A stretch of DNA of 64,000 bases from Bradyrhizobium canariense (GCF_019402665.1 NZ_VSST01000015.1:1-64000); one strand, 5' to 3'. Positions 52,302 to 62,266 are shown, numbered from the stretch's first letter. The notes: generated from the sequence alone by a model not told the origin. Translations and numbers: made by a program.

Positions 52302-55175
52302 CTACTCCGCAGCCTCGGCCGGCGCGATGCGGCGGGAATGCCGCGCCTGCGCGTCGTAGGCCTTCTGCCAGTCGGACGGGCCGTTCGAGGGCGAAATCTG
52401 CACCGCCGTGACCTTGTATTCGGGGCAGTTGGTCGCCCAGTCCGAATAGTCGGTCGTGATGACGTTGGCCTGCGTGTCCGGATGGTGGAAGGTGGTGTAG
52501 ACGACGCCGGGCGCGACGCGATCGGTGATCTCCGCACGCAGCGTGGTCTCGCCGGCGCGGCTCTTCAGCCGCACCCAGTCCCCGTCGCGCACGCCGCGCT
52601 GTTCGGCATCGTGGGGATGGATCTCCAGCCGGTCCTCGGCATGCCAGACCACGTTCTCGGTGCGCCGGGTCTGCGCGCCGACATTGTACTGGCTGAGGAT
52701 GCGGCCCGTTGTGAGCAGCAGCGGATAGCGCGGGCCGGTGCGTTCGTCGGTCGCGACATATTCGGTGAGGACGAACTTGCCTTTGCCGCGGACAAAGCCG
52801 TCGATATGCATCACCGGCGTGCCCTCGGGCGCCTTCTCGTTGCAGGGCCATTGCACCGAGCCGAGCTCGTCGAGCTTGGCATAGGAGACGCCGGCGAAGG
52901 TCGGTGTCAACGCCGCGATCTCGTCCATGATCTCGGAAGGATGGCTGTAGCTCATCTCGAAGCCCATGGCCTTGGCGAGGCCGATGGTGACCTCCCAGTC
53001 GGCGAGGCCGTTCTTCGGCGTCATCACTTTGCGGACGCGCTGGATGCGGCGCTCGGCATTGGTGAAGGTGCCGTCCTTCTCGAGGAAGCTGGAGCCAGGC
53101 AGGAACACATGGGCGTAGTTCGCGGTCTCGTTCAGGAAGAGGTCGTGGACGATGACGCATTCCATCGCCGATAGTGCCGCCACCACATGCTTGGTGTTGG
53201 GATCGGATTGCAGGATGTCTTCGCCCTGCACGTAGATCCCCATGAACGTGCCTTCGACCGCGGCGTCGAACATGTTGGGAATGCGCAGGCCCGGCTCGGG
53301 GTTGAGCTTGACGTTCCACAGCGCCTCGAACTGGTCCCGCACGGCGTCGCCCGAGATGTGGCGGTAGCCGGGAAGCTCGTGCGGGAACGAGCCCATGTCA
53401 CAGGAGCCCTGCACGTTGTTCTGGCCGCGCAGCGGGTTCACGCCGACACCGGGACGACCGATATTGCCCGTGGCCATCGCGAGGTTGGCGATCGCGATCA
53501 CGGTGGTCGAGCCCTGGCTGTGCTCGGTGACGCCGAGACCATAGTAGATCGCGCCGTTGCCGCCGGTGGCGTAGAGGCGCGCTGCTTCGCGCAGATCCTT
53601 CGGATCGACGCCGGTGAGGATGGCGGTGGCTTCCGGGCTGTTGTTCGCCTGGGCGACGAACGCCGCCCATTCCTCGAACTCGTTCCAGTCGCAGCGCTCG
53701 CGCACGAAGGCTTCGTTGGCGAGGCCTTCGGTGACGATCACATGCGCCAGTGCCGTCATCACCGCGACATTGGTGCCGGGCATCAGCGGCAGGTGCAGCG
53801 CCTTCACATGCGGCAATTCAACCATCTCGGTGCGGCGCGGATCGATCACGATCAGCTTGGCGCCCTGGCGCAGCCGCTTCTTCAGGCGGGAGGCGAACAC
53901 CGGGTGGGCCGAAGCGGGATTGGCACCGATGACGACGACGACGTCGGTGTCCTCGACCGAATCGAAATCCTGCGTGCCGGCGGAGGTACCGAACGTGGTC
54001 GAGAGGCCATAGCCGGTCGGGGAGTGGCAGACCCGGGCGCAGGTGTCGACATTGTTGTTGCCGAAGCCGGCGCGGATCAGCTTCTGCACCAGATAGGTTT
54101 CTTCATTGGTGCAGCGGGACGACGTGATGCCGCCGATAGCGTCGCGGCCGTATTTCTTCTGGATGCCGCGCATCCTGTCGGCTGCAAACGAGAATGCCTC
54201 GTCCCACGACACTTCGCGCCAGGGATCCTCGATCCGCTCGCGGATCATCGGGTTGAGGATGCGTTCCCGGTGGTTGGTGTAACCCCAGGCGAAGCGGCCC
54301 TTGACGCAGGAATGACCGCGATTGGCCTTGCCGTCCTTGTACGGCACCATGCGGACGACTTCCTCGCCGCGCATCTCGGCCTTGAAGGCGCAGCCGACGC
54401 CGCAATAGGCGCAGGTGGTGACGACCGAGTGTTCGGGCTGGCCGATCTCGATCACGGATTTCTCGGTCAGCGTCGCGGTCGGGCAGGCCTGCACGCAGGC
54501 GCCGCAGGAGACGCATTCGGAGCCGAGGAAACTCTCGCTCATGCCGGGCGAGACGCGGCTGTCGAAGCCGCGGCCGGAGATGGTCAGCGCGAAGGTGCCT
54601 TGCACCTCTTCGCAAGCGCGGACGCAGCGCGAGCAGACGATGCACTTGGAGGGATCGTAGGTGAAGTACGGGTTGGATTCGTCCTTCGGCATCCAGGCGG
54701 CGTTCACCTCCCCATTGGATTTTGCGAAGACGTGGTTCTCGCCCTCGTAGCCGTAGCGCACGTCACGCAGCCCGACCGCACCGGCCATGTCCTGCAACTC
54801 GCAATCGCCGTTGGCGCCGCAAGTGAGGCAGTCGAGCGGATGGTCGGAGATGTAGAGCTCCATCACGCCCTTGCGCAGCTTCTTCAGCCGATCGGTCTGG
54901 GTGTGCACGACCAGGCCCGGCAGCACCGGCGTGGTGCAGGAGGCCGGCGTACCGGCGCGGCCCTCGATCTCGACCACGCAAAGACGGCATGAGCCGAACG
55001 CATCCACCATGTCGGTCGCGCAGAGTTTCGGGATCTGGTGACCGGATTCCATGGCCGCGCGCATGACCGAGGTGCCCTCGGGCACCGAGATCTGCTTGCC
55101 ATCGATGGTGAGCGTCACCATCGTGTTCGATTTGGCGCGCGGCGTACCGAAGTCGATTTCTTCGATCAGAGACAT
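52302..55175 (-). CDS. fdsA: NAD-dependent formate dehydrogenase alpha (molybdenum) subunit
   Basis: The 957-residue protein oxidises formate at a Mo-bis-MGD centre. The N-terminal ferredoxin-like domain has CRLCVVEIEGR, a later cluster-binding region follows NuoG (CIVCSRCVRACEE, CVSCGACVQACPT), then CAYCGVGCAF opens the molybdenum domain. The molybdenum ligand is the cysteine in DTCARVCHSPTGYGL. The dinucleotide-binding C-terminus is complete (EIHPHDAEQRGVRDGDWVRL). It works with FdsB and FdsG, which pass electrons to NAD. The length and motifs match FdsA of soluble formate dehydrogenases. Confidence 0.96.
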   Translation of the reverse strand: MSLIEEIDFGTPRAKSNTMVTLTIDGKQISVPEGTSVMRAAMESGHQIPKLCATDMVDAFGSCRLCVVEIEGRAGTPASCTTPVLPGLVVHTQTDRLKKLRKGVMELYISDHPLDCLTCGANGDCELQDMAGAVGLRDVRYGYEGENHVFAKSNGEVNAAWMPKDESNPYFTYDPSKCIVCSRCVRACEEVQGTFALTISGRGFDSRVSPGMSESFLGSECVSCGACVQACPTATLTEKSVIEIGQPEHSVVTTCAYCGVGCAFKAEMRGEEVVRMVPYKDGKANRGHSCVKGRFAWGYTNHRERILNPMIRERIEDPWREVSWDEAFSFAADRMRGIQKKYGRDAIGGITSSRCTNEETYLVQKLIRAGFGNNNVDTCARVCHSPTGYGLSTTFGTSAGTQDFDSVEDTDVVVVIGANPASAHPVFASRLKKRLRQGAKLIVIDPRRTEMVELPHVKALHLPLMPGTNVAVMTALAHVIVTEGLANEAFVRERCDWNEFEEWAAFVAQANNSPEATAILTGVDPKDLREAARLYATGGNGAIYYGLGVTEHSQGSTTVIAIANLAMATGNIGRPGVGVNPLRGQNNVQGSCDMGSFPHELPGYRHISGDAVRDQFEALWNVKLNPEPGLRIPNMFDAAVEGTFMGIYVQGEDILQSDPNTKHVVAALSAMECVIVHDLFLNETANYAHVFLPGSSFLEKDGTFTNAERRIQRVRKVMTPKNGLADWEVTIGLAKAMGFEMSYSHPSEIMDEIAALTPTFAGVSYAKLDELGSVQWPCNEKAPEGTPVMHIDGFVRGKGKFVLTEYVATDERTGPRYPLLLTTGRILSQYNVGAQTRRTENVVWHAEDRLEIHPHDAEQRGVRDGDWVRLKSRAGETTLRAEITDRVAPGVVYTTFHHPDTQANVITTDYSDWATNCPEYKVTAVQISPSNGPSDWQKAYDAQARHSRRIAPAEAAE

Positions 55176-55185
55176 TGTCGTTCTC

Positions 55186-56742
55186 CTATTCCGCGGCCTG
55201 AAGAGTAGTCGGGGCCGGGATGAAATCCTCCCGGAAGTGCTTCAATGCGCTGAGCACGGGGTAGGGCGTGAAGCCGCCGAGGGCGCAGAGTGAGCCGAAT
55301 TTCATGGTGTTGCAGAGGTCTTCGACGAGTGCGAGGTTTTCGCTCACGCGCTCGCCGTTGATGATCTTCTCGATCGTCTCGACGCCGCGGGTCGAGCCGA
55401 TCCGGCACGGCGTGCACTTGCCGCAGGATTCGATGGCGCAGAATTCCATGGCGAAACGCGCCTGCTTGCGCATGTCGACGCTATCGTCGAACACGACGAT
55501 TCCGCCATGGCCGATCAGGCCATCGCGCGCGGCGAAGGCCTCGTAGTCGAACGGGGTGTCGAACAGCGCGCGCGGGAAGTAGGCGCCCAAGGGACCGCCG
55601 ACCTGCACCGCGCGGATTGGGCGGCCCGTGAACGTGCCGCCGCCGATGTCGTCGACGAGCTCGCCGAGAGTGACGCCGAACGCCGTCTCGAACAGCCCGC
55701 CGTGGCGGATGTTGCCGGCGAGCTGGATCGGCATCGTACCGCGCGAGCGACCCATGCCGAAATCGGCATAGGCCTTGGCGCCTTCGGCCAGGATGAAGGG
55801 AATGGCGGCGAACGACAGCACGTTGTTGATGACGGTCGGCTTGCCGAACAAGCCGTGATGGGCGGGCAGTGGCGGCTTTGCGCGCACGAGGCCACGACGG
55901 CCTTCGAGGCTTTCCAGCAGCGAGGTCTCTTCACCGCAAACGTAAGCGCCGGCGCCGACGCGGACCTCGAGATCGAAGCTGTACGTGGAACCACCGATGT
56001 TCGCGCCGAGATAGCCGCCGCGCTTGGCAGCCTGGATGGCCGCATTCATCGCCTCGACGGCGTGCGGATATTCGCTGCGGATGTAGATGTAACCCTTGGT
56101 CGCGCCGACGGTGATGCCGGCGATCGTCATGCCCTCGATGACGAGGAAGGGATCGCCTTCCATGATCATGCGGTCAGCGAAGGTGCCGCTGTCGCCTTCG
56201 TCGGCGTTGCAGACGATGAACTTGCGATCCGCTTTCGCCTGCGCGACCGTCTTCCATTTGATGCCGGTCGGGAAGCCTGCGCCGCCACGGCCGCGCAGGC
56301 CCGATGCAGTGACCTCAGTGAGGATCGCATCCGAGCCGAGCGAGAGCGCGCGCTCCAGGCCCTTGTAGCCGCCATGGGCACGGTAGTCGTCGAGCGAGCG
56401 CGGGTCGATCACGCCGCAGCGCGCGAAGGTCAGGCGGGTCTGGCGCTTGAGCCAGGGGATCTGGTCGGTGGCCCCGAGCCGCACCAGATGCGGCGTGTTG
56501 CTCGCGAGCGCGTCGAGCAGGGAGGGCACATCGGTCTCGGTCACAGGGCCGAACGCGATCCGGCCCTGCGGCGTCGCGACCTCGACCAGCGGCTCGAGCC
56601 AGTACAGGCCGCGCGAGCCGGTCCTGACGATCTCGACCGCGACGCCACGCTTGGCTGCAGCCTGCTCCAGCGCCAGCGCGACCTCGTCGGCGCCGACCGC
56701 AAGCGCACCGGCATCGCGAGAGACATATAGACGGATGCTCAT
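55186..56742 (-). CDS. fdsB: NAD-dependent formate dehydrogenase beta subunit
   Basis: The 518 residues combine an N-terminal thioredoxin-like part (to about 120) with a NuoF-like FMN/NAD-binding domain (GRGGAGFPTGIKWK, CNADEGDSGTFADR) and a 4Fe-4S site at ESCGKCTPCRIGSTRG. It receives electrons from FdsA and reduces NAD. The start overlaps the end of fdsG by four bases. The end is 10 bp before fdsA. Confidence 0.95.
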   Translation of the reverse strand: MSIRLYVSRDAGALAVGADEVALALEQAAAKRGVAVEIVRTGSRGLYWLEPLVEVATPQGRIAFGPVTETDVPSLLDALASNTPHLVRLGATDQIPWLKRQTRLTFARCGVIDPRSLDDYRAHGGYKGLERALSLGSDAILTEVTASGLRGRGGAGFPTGIKWKTVAQAKADRKFIVCNADEGDSGTFADRMIMEGDPFLVIEGMTIAGITVGATKGYIYIRSEYPHAVEAMNAAIQAAKRGGYLGANIGGSTYSFDLEVRVGAGAYVCGEETSLLESLEGRRGLVRAKPPLPAHHGLFGKPTVINNVLSFAAIPFILAEGAKAYADFGMGRSRGTMPIQLAGNIRHGGLFETAFGVTLGELVDDIGGGTFTGRPIRAVQVGGPLGAYFPRALFDTPFDYEAFAARDGLIGHGGIVVFDDSVDMRKQARFAMEFCAIESCGKCTPCRIGSTRGVETIEKIINGERVSENLALVEDLCNTMKFGSLCALGGFTPYPVLSALKHFREDFIPAPTTLQAAE

Positions 56743-57215
56743 CGCTGCGCCTCTGCAACGAGAGCATCGATACGCTTCTCGTCGAGCCGGCCAATCAGCC
56801 GACCGTCAAGCATCGCGGACGGCGCGGTTGCACACAGTCCGAGGCAGTAGATCGGCTCCAGCGTGACGCGATCATCGGCCGTGGTGTGGCCGAGCGACAC
56901 GCCGAGCTTTGCCTCCGCACGCGCAGCCAGCGCGTCGCCGCCCGCCGCCTGACAGGCCTCCGCGCGGCAGAGTTTCAGCACATGGCGGCCGGCCGGCTTG
57001 TGGCGAAAATCATGGTAGAACGTGAACACGCCATGCACTTCGGCGCGCGACAGATTGAGCGCGTGCGCCACCATAGGAATGGCTGCCGCCGGCACGTAGC
57101 CGAACGCATCCTGGAGCGCGTGCAGCATCACGAGCGTCGCGCCTTCCTGCTTGCTGTGTTCGGCGATGATCTCGGCGCCGCGCGTTTCGTCCCAAGGCTC
57201 GTAAACCGCTGTCAT
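56739..57215 (-). CDS. fdsG: NAD-dependent formate dehydrogenase gamma subunit
   Basis: The 158-residue protein is NuoE-like, with the four 2Fe-2S cysteines in CRAEACQAAGG and CLGLCATAPSAM. The N-terminal half has the helical part (HALQDAFGYVPAAAIPMVAH) of that fold. It transfers electrons within the FdsABG core. First gene of the operon and divergent from the LysR gene, with a 222-bp intergenic region. Confidence 0.94.
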   Translation of the reverse strand: MTAVYEPWDETRGAEIIAEHSKQEGATLVMLHALQDAFGYVPAAAIPMVAHALNLSRAEVHGVFTFYHDFRHKPAGRHVLKLCRAEACQAAGGDALAARAEAKLGVSLGHTTADDRVTLEPIYCLGLCATAPSAMLDGRLIGRLDEKRIDALVAEAQR

Positions 57216-57312
57216 TCTTCGTTCTCGACCGGAGCGTCTGCTGATCGCAAACTATTTGGAATCGTTCGAAGATCAATAAAGCTGTCTCATGCTGCGATTG
57301 CGGATTCCGATC

Positions 57313-57329
57313 GATTTGCGATGGCAATC
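57313..57329. promoter_or_regulatory. Predicted FdsR (LysR) binding site
   Basis: GATT-TGCGATGGC-AATC (57313-57329) has the T-N11-A form with symmetric arms expected of LysR regulators, in the space between fdsG and the divergent LysR gene. Related TTGCGAT heptamers occur at 57343-57349 and as ATCGCAA at 57244-57250. It is probably the main operator for formate-responsive control of fds. Confidence 0.5.
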
Positions 57330-57437
57330 ACTCGATTTGAAATTGCGATTGGAGCCGTCCGCCGGGCGGTTTTTGCGTGTTGGAAGGGGGAGGGCATGCT
57401 AGCTTGCATGCCGCCACACGATCGGAGGGGATGACGG

Positions 57438-58331
57438 TTGCTCGACAAGCTTGAACTGCTGCTGGCGCTGGCGAAGGAACGGCATTTCGGCCGGGCCGCC
57501 GAAATGTGCGGCGTGACGCAACCGACGATGTCGACGGGGCTGAAGCAGCTCGAGGAGATCCTCGGCGTGATGCTGGTCCAGCGCGGCTCCCGCTTCCAGG
57601 GTTTTACGCCGGAAGGCGAGCGGGCGCTGGATTGGGCGCGGCGCATCGTCGGCGATGCCCGCGCGATGCGTGACGAGATCAACGGGCTGAAGCATCAGCT
57701 CTCGGGCGAGATCCGTATTGCCGCAATCCCGACCGTGCTCGGTATGGTCGCTGCGCTGACGACGCCGTTCCGCGCCAGGCATCCCGAGGTGCGCTTCAGT
57801 ATCCGCTCCACGACCTCGTCCGAGGTGCTGGGGTTGCTCGAGAATCTCGAGGTGGATGCGGGGCTGACCTATATCGAGAACGAGCCGATCGGCAAGGTGC
57901 GCACCATTCCGCTCTATAACGAGAGCTATCGCCTGCTCACCGCGCCGGATGGAATGTTCGGCGATCGCGAGACAGTGACGTGGAAGGAGGTCGGGCAGGT
58001 GCCGCTGTGCCTGCTGACACCCGACATGCAGAACCGCCGCATCATCGACCGCGCGTTGCGCTCCGTCGGCGCGGAGGCGACGCCGACCTTGACCTCGAAT
58101 TCGCTGCTCGTGCTGTTTACCCATGTGAAGACGGGGCGCTGGGCCAGTGTGATGCCGGCCAAGCTGGCCGAGACGCTCGGCCTGTCCGACACCGTGCGCT
58201 CGATCCCGATCACCGATCCCGATGTCAATTACAGCATCGGCATGGTGATCCCGCAGCGTGATCCGATGACGCCGCTGATCGCTGCGCTGGTCAATGTCGC
58301 GCGGGAAGTTGCGCCGTCGCTGCAATCGTAG
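57438..58331 (+). CDS. fdsR: LysR-family regulator of formate dehydrogenase
   Basis: The TTG at 57438 with GGAGGGG eight bases upstream gives 297 residues beginning MLDKLELLLALAKERHFGRA. The winged HTH (residues 1-60, AAEMCGVTQPTMSTGLKQLE) and the substrate-binding domain (about 90-290) are complete. It is transcribed divergently from the fds operon, the usual arrangement for FdsR, which activates fds with formate. The gene symbol rests on this context. Confidence 0.85.
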   Translation: MLDKLELLLALAKERHFGRAAEMCGVTQPTMSTGLKQLEEILGVMLVQRGSRFQGFTPEGERALDWARRIVGDARAMRDEINGLKHQLSGEIRIAAIPTVLGMVAALTTPFRARHPEVRFSIRSTTSSEVLGLLENLEVDAGLTYIENEPIGKVRTIPLYNESYRLLTAPDGMFGDRETVTWKEVGQVPLCLLTPDMQNRRIIDRALRSVGAEATPTLTSNSLLVLFTHVKTGRWASVMPAKLAETLGLSDTVRSIPITDPDVNYSIGMVIPQRDPMTPLIAALVNVAREVAPSLQS

Positions 58332-58334
58332 CCA

Positions 58335-60665
58335 TCAGGCCGCAGCCGATATTCCTGACGCCGACTTCATCGCGTCGCGGGGCAGGGTGACGCGCACGAC
58401 GGTGCCGACCTCCAGCTTTGAGCGCAGCCGCATCGAGCCGCCATGAAGCTGCGCCAGCGAGCGGGCGATCGCCAGCCCCAGTCCCGAGCCGTGATAGGTC
58501 TTGGTGAGCTGGCTCTCGACCTGCTCGAAGGGGCGGCCGAGCCGCGCCAGCGAATGCGGCGCGATGCCGATGCCGGTGTCGGCGATCATCAGCACGATCC
58601 TGTCGTCGAGCTGCCGGCTGCGCACCACGATACGTCCGCCGTCGGGCGTGAACTTCACGGCGTTGGAGAGCAAATTGACGATGATCTGCTTGGTGGCGCG
58701 GCGGTCGGCGACGACGGAGATGGATTTCGCGATGTCGGCGTCGAGCGTCAGGTGCTTGTCCTGTGCCCGGCCGGTGACGACCCGCAGGGATTCCGCCAGC
58801 GTCTGCGCCAGGTCGAGCTCTTCCATGTCGAGCTTCATGCGGCCGGCCTCGATCTTGGACATGTCGAGGATGTCGTTGATGACTTCGAGCAGGTAATGCC
58901 CGCTGGTTAGGATGTCGTGGCAGTATTCCTGGTACTTCTCCGAGCCGAGCTCGCCGAACATGCCCGAGCCCATGATCTCGGAGAAGCCGATGATCGCGTT
59001 CAGCGGCGTGCGCAGCTCGTGGCTCATATTGGCGAGGAATTTCGACTTGGTCTGGTTGGCTTCCTCGGCGCGGGTCTTCTCGCGCTGATATTTCTCGGCG
59101 AGATCGGCCAGTTCGCCCGCCTGGCGCTCCAGGGCTGCCTGCGAGCGCTTGAGGTCGATGACGGTGGCGCGCAGGCGTAGATCGTTGTCGACCAGCTTCT
59201 GCTCGTGCTCCTTGATGCGGGTGATGTCGGTGCCGACGGAGACGTAGCCGCCGTCCTTGGTGCGGCGCTCGCTGATGTGCAGCCAGCTGCCGTCGTCGAG
59301 CTGCGCCTCGAAGGTACGCGCGCCCGGGCCCTGGCTCGCAGTCTCGTTGTGCCGGGTGCGGACTTCGGGCATGCGGCCGACCTCGAGCACCGTCTCGTAG
59401 GAGGTGCCGGGGATGACGGCGGAGTCGGGCAGCTTGTGCAGGCGCTGGAAGTGCGAATTGCAGAGCACCAGGCGGTCGCTCGCGTCCCACAGCACGAAGG
59501 CTTCGGGAATGGTCTCGATCGCGTCGCGCAGGCGCAAATCGGCTTCCACGGTCCGCTCGGCGAGGCTCTTCTGCTCGGTGATGTCGACGGCGATCCCGAT
59601 CAGGTGAACGCTGGAATCGGTCGCGCCGCTGGTCTTTTCGCAGCGGACGCGCAGCCAGATCCAGTGGCCGTCGACATGCTGCATACGGAAGGTCTGGTCG
59701 ATGTGGTCGATCTTCTCGGAGATGAGCTGGTCGGCGATCTCGAACAGATCGATGTCGTCGGACTTCACCAGCGCGTTGACCTCGCCGAAGGTGAGGAGCT
59801 CGTTGCGGCCGTCGAGGCCGAGCATCGAAAACATTGACTGCGACCAGAAGATGCGGCCGCGCGACAGGTCCCAGTCCCACAGCCCGCAGCGGCCGCGGTT
59901 GAGCGCGGTGTCGATGCGGCCGCGCACGGCGTCGTTGATCAGGTCGCCCTCGCGGGCACGGGTGGACTGCCAGTGGAAGGCGAAGCCGAGGATCAGGACC
60001 ACGAAGCCGGTGGTGGCCGACAGCGTCACCGACAGCGCGGCGTCCGAGCCCCAGATCGGCTCGTTGCGCTCCTGGATCACGGTGACGAAGCCGGGCAGCG
60101 ACTTGATCTGCCGCGAGGTCGCCATTGCAGCGTTGCCGTTCGGCAGCGTCATGTCGGAGATGCTGCCGTCGCGCGGGGGCGCCGCCAGCAGTTGCGCCGT
60201 CGTGATTGCGTCGAGCAGGCGGTCGTTGCCCGAGGGATCGCTGTCGACCGGGATGCGGGCGAGGATGCGGCGGTCGAGTCCGGCCGAGGTGACGATGACG
60301 TGGCGGCCCGAGGCGGTGCCCCAGGATGGAATGAGATCGGGCAGCAGCGCCGGCAGGCTCTCGATGTTCTTCAGCCGCTCCTGTCGCGCGGAGGTCAGGC
60401 GGTCGACGCGCTCGGCGAGCAGGTCGGCGAGCGCCGCGATATCATGGCGGATCACCAGCCGCTTCTGGCGTGTCTGGTCGACCACCTGCACGAATGCGCC
60501 GAGGCAGATCGTGATCAGGAACGCGATGATGAGCGTCGGCACGGCACGGCGCAGCGCAGGCTCCGCGATCAGGAGCCGATGATAGGCAGGTTTCGCGATC
60601 GATTGCGCCAATCCTTTGATCGAATCGGATTGGACGCACGCGTTCGCGGCGTCTGCACGCGACAT
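58335..60665 (-). CDS. PAS-domain sensor histidine kinase, PleC/DivJ-like
   Basis: The ATG at 60665 has AGGGGG eight bases upstream; a longer frame to 60734 lacks one. The 776-residue protein has a first membrane helix near residues 35-55, a periplasmic domain, a second helix near 210-230 and PAS domains (DGHWIWLRVRCEKT, then ETIPEAFVLWDASDRLVLC). After a coiled-coil linker comes the H-box FLANMSHELRTPLNAIIGFS with the histidine near residue 549, and a HATPase with GSGLGLAIARSL. This is the arrangement of PleC/DivJ-like kinases of Caulobacter and its relatives, which control cell-cycle and polar signals through DivK. A role in that pathway is inferred. Confidence 0.8.
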   Translation of the reverse strand: MSRADAANACVQSDSIKGLAQSIAKPAYHRLLIAEPALRRAVPTLIIAFLITICLGAFVQVVDQTRQKRLVIRHDIAALADLLAERVDRLTSARQERLKNIESLPALLPDLIPSWGTASGRHVIVTSAGLDRRILARIPVDSDPSGNDRLLDAITTAQLLAAPPRDGSISDMTLPNGNAAMATSRQIKSLPGFVTVIQERNEPIWGSDAALSVTLSATTGFVVLILGFAFHWQSTRAREGDLINDAVRGRIDTALNRGRCGLWDWDLSRGRIFWSQSMFSMLGLDGRNELLTFGEVNALVKSDDIDLFEIADQLISEKIDHIDQTFRMQHVDGHWIWLRVRCEKTSGATDSSVHLIGIAVDITEQKSLAERTVEADLRLRDAIETIPEAFVLWDASDRLVLCNSHFQRLHKLPDSAVIPGTSYETVLEVGRMPEVRTRHNETASQGPGARTFEAQLDDGSWLHISERRTKDGGYVSVGTDITRIKEHEQKLVDNDLRLRATVIDLKRSQAALERQAGELADLAEKYQREKTRAEEANQTKSKFLANMSHELRTPLNAIIGFSEIMGSGMFGELGSEKYQEYCHDILTSGHYLLEVINDILDMSKIEAGRMKLDMEELDLAQTLAESLRVVTGRAQDKHLTLDADIAKSISVVADRRATKQIIVNLLSNAVKFTPDGGRIVVRSRQLDDRIVLMIADTGIGIAPHSLARLGRPFEQVESQLTKTYHGSGLGLAIARSLAQLHGGSMRLRSKLEVGTVVRVTLPRDAMKSASGISAAA

Positions 60666-60782
60666 GCCTAAAGCCCCCTGGAAACCTGCTTGCAACTTGA
60701 GTTCGGAAGCAGCCCCACATCGCTTCCGAATCATGGTCGATTTGAATCCAGATTTCGCGGGCTGTCGAGAGTCAACGAATCG

Positions 60783-60797
60783 TTAACGCGAATTTAT
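60783..60797 (-). promoter_or_regulatory. CtrA-like half-site upstream of the kinase gene
   Basis: TTAACGCGAATTTAT (TTAA-N7-TTAT) is one base from the CtrA full site TTAA-N7-TTAA. It lies about 120-130 bp upstream of the chosen start of a PleC/DivJ-like kinase. One near-match in a single promoter is weak evidence. Confidence 0.3.
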
Positions 60798-60892
60798 TCT
60801 TATCCAACGCGCAGTTTGTGCGTCGCGCGTCCGCAAACTTACGTGCGCGGCGAGTCCGAAACGAGAACGTGTGACTCCTCGCACATTCTCTG

Positions 60893-62266
60893 TCACACGC
60901 GCGGCGGTTCTGCGTGACTGATGACGCGCTTCACGCTCGGGAACGCGCGCCGCAACGCGCGCTCGATCGCATCGACATGCTCGTGCACCCGGATCACGCT
61001 CATCGACGGCTCGGCGCGGCAGTGAAAGTTGACGATCTCGCCGGCGTCGGTGTTGCGGACGCGGACATTGTGGATGTCGTGGATCTCGCCGCCGGCGGCA
61101 TATTCCGTCAGGGCGGCCGCAATGACCCGCACCCGTTCCGGTTCGGCGTCGACCCCGAACGGCAGTTCCGGTTCGAGCGGCTCGATGTGGACGTCGACCT
61201 CGACGTCCGCGCCGAACTCTTCCTGGATGTTGCGTTCCAGGGTGTTGGCTATGTCATGGGCGGCATCGAGCTGCATCCCGGCGTCGACCTCGAGGTCGAT
61301 GCTGACGATCAGCTTGGCGCCGAGGTCGTGCACCGTGACGTGGTGGATGGCGAGGCCCGAATTGTGGGAGATGACCATGATGCGGTCGCGCACGGTCTCG
61401 TTGTCGCGCGCCACGGGGACTGCGGTGAAGGTGAGGTCGGTATCGCCGAAGGCCTTCTCGACCGCTGCCTGCGCGCTGCGCTTGATGTCCTCGACCCGGT
61501 CGATGGGGTAAGTCCGCGGCACCTTTGCGATCGTGTCGATAAACGTCGTTGCCCCGACCATGCGCACGCGGAGCCGCTCGACGCCAATCACACCCGGCAC
61601 GCTGCGGATCGCAGCCGTCGCCGTCTCATGCGCGCCTTCCGGAGCGCGGTCCACCAGCGTCTGCACGGTCGTGCCGGCCATGCGCAGGCCGAGCAGGGCG
61701 ATCATGACGGCCACCGCGGCGGCGGCCGCCGCGTCGCCCCACCAGAAGCCGAGGCCGGCGAGGATCAGGCCCACGATCACGGCGAACGAGCCCATCACGT
61801 CGGAGGCGAAATGCAGCGCATCGGCGGCGAGCGCCTGGCTCCTGGTCTCCCGCGCGGCACGGTGCAGGGCGCGGGCGCGCCAGAGATTGACGGCGATGTC
61901 GATCACCAGCACCACGAACGGCACGGCCGAAATGGTCGGCGGCGCGGTTCCCTCGCGCAGCCGGCTGTAGGACTCGACCAGGATGCCGCCGGCGAGCACA
62001 TAGAGCAGGGCGGTGACGCCCAGTGCCGAGACGCTTTCCAGCTTGCCGTGGCCGTAATGATGCTCCTCGTCCGCGGGCTTGTCGGACACCCGCACCACCG
62101 CCCAGGTGATGATGGTGGCGACCAGGTCGATCGAGGAATGCAGCGCCTCGGAGATCAACGCCAGCGAGCCGATCGCGATCCCGACCGCGAACTTGGCCGC
62201 CGCCATGCCGCCACTGGCGAAGATCGAGATCGCTGCGACCGAGGTCTTGTTGTGTTGGGAGCTCAT
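60893..62266 (-). CDS. Cation diffusion facilitator family transporter
   Basis: From the ATG at 62266 (MSSQHNKTSVAAISIFASGG), 457 residues. Six membrane helices (about 10-200) carry the metal-binding aspartates in EALHSSIDL and ADALHFASDVMGS (the HxxxD pattern). The large C-terminal domain is longer than usual for the family and appears to have a duplicated cytoplasmic metal-sensing fold, with a central segment IRSVPGVIGVERLRVRMVGA and a final VHEHVDAIERALRRAFPSVK. Such proteins export zinc, iron or manganese in exchange for protons. The metal cannot be told from sequence. Confidence 0.88.
   Translation of the reverse strand: MSSQHNKTSVAAISIFASGGMAAAKFAVGIAIGSLALISEALHSSIDLVATIITWAVVRVSDKPADEEHHYGHGKLESVSALGVTALLYVLAGGILVESYSRLREGTAPPTISAVPFVVLVIDIAVNLWRARALHRAARETRSQALAADALHFASDVMGSFAVIVGLILAGLGFWWGDAAAAAAVAVMIALLGLRMAGTTVQTLVDRAPEGAHETATAAIRSVPGVIGVERLRVRMVGATTFIDTIAKVPRTYPIDRVEDIKRSAQAAVEKAFGDTDLTFTAVPVARDNETVRDRIMVISHNSGLAIHHVTVHDLGAKLIVSIDLEVDAGMQLDAAHDIANTLERNIQEEFGADVEVDVHIEPLEPELPFGVDAEPERVRVIAAALTEYAAGGEIHDIHNVRVRNTDAGEIVNFHCRAEPSMSVIRVHEHVDAIERALRRAFPSVKRVISHAEPPRV

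Noticed and set aside
53187..54992. 601-codon plus-strand open frame
   Set aside because: It is antisense to fdsA, whose iron-sulfur and molybdenum motifs are unmistakable. High GC produces such shadows.
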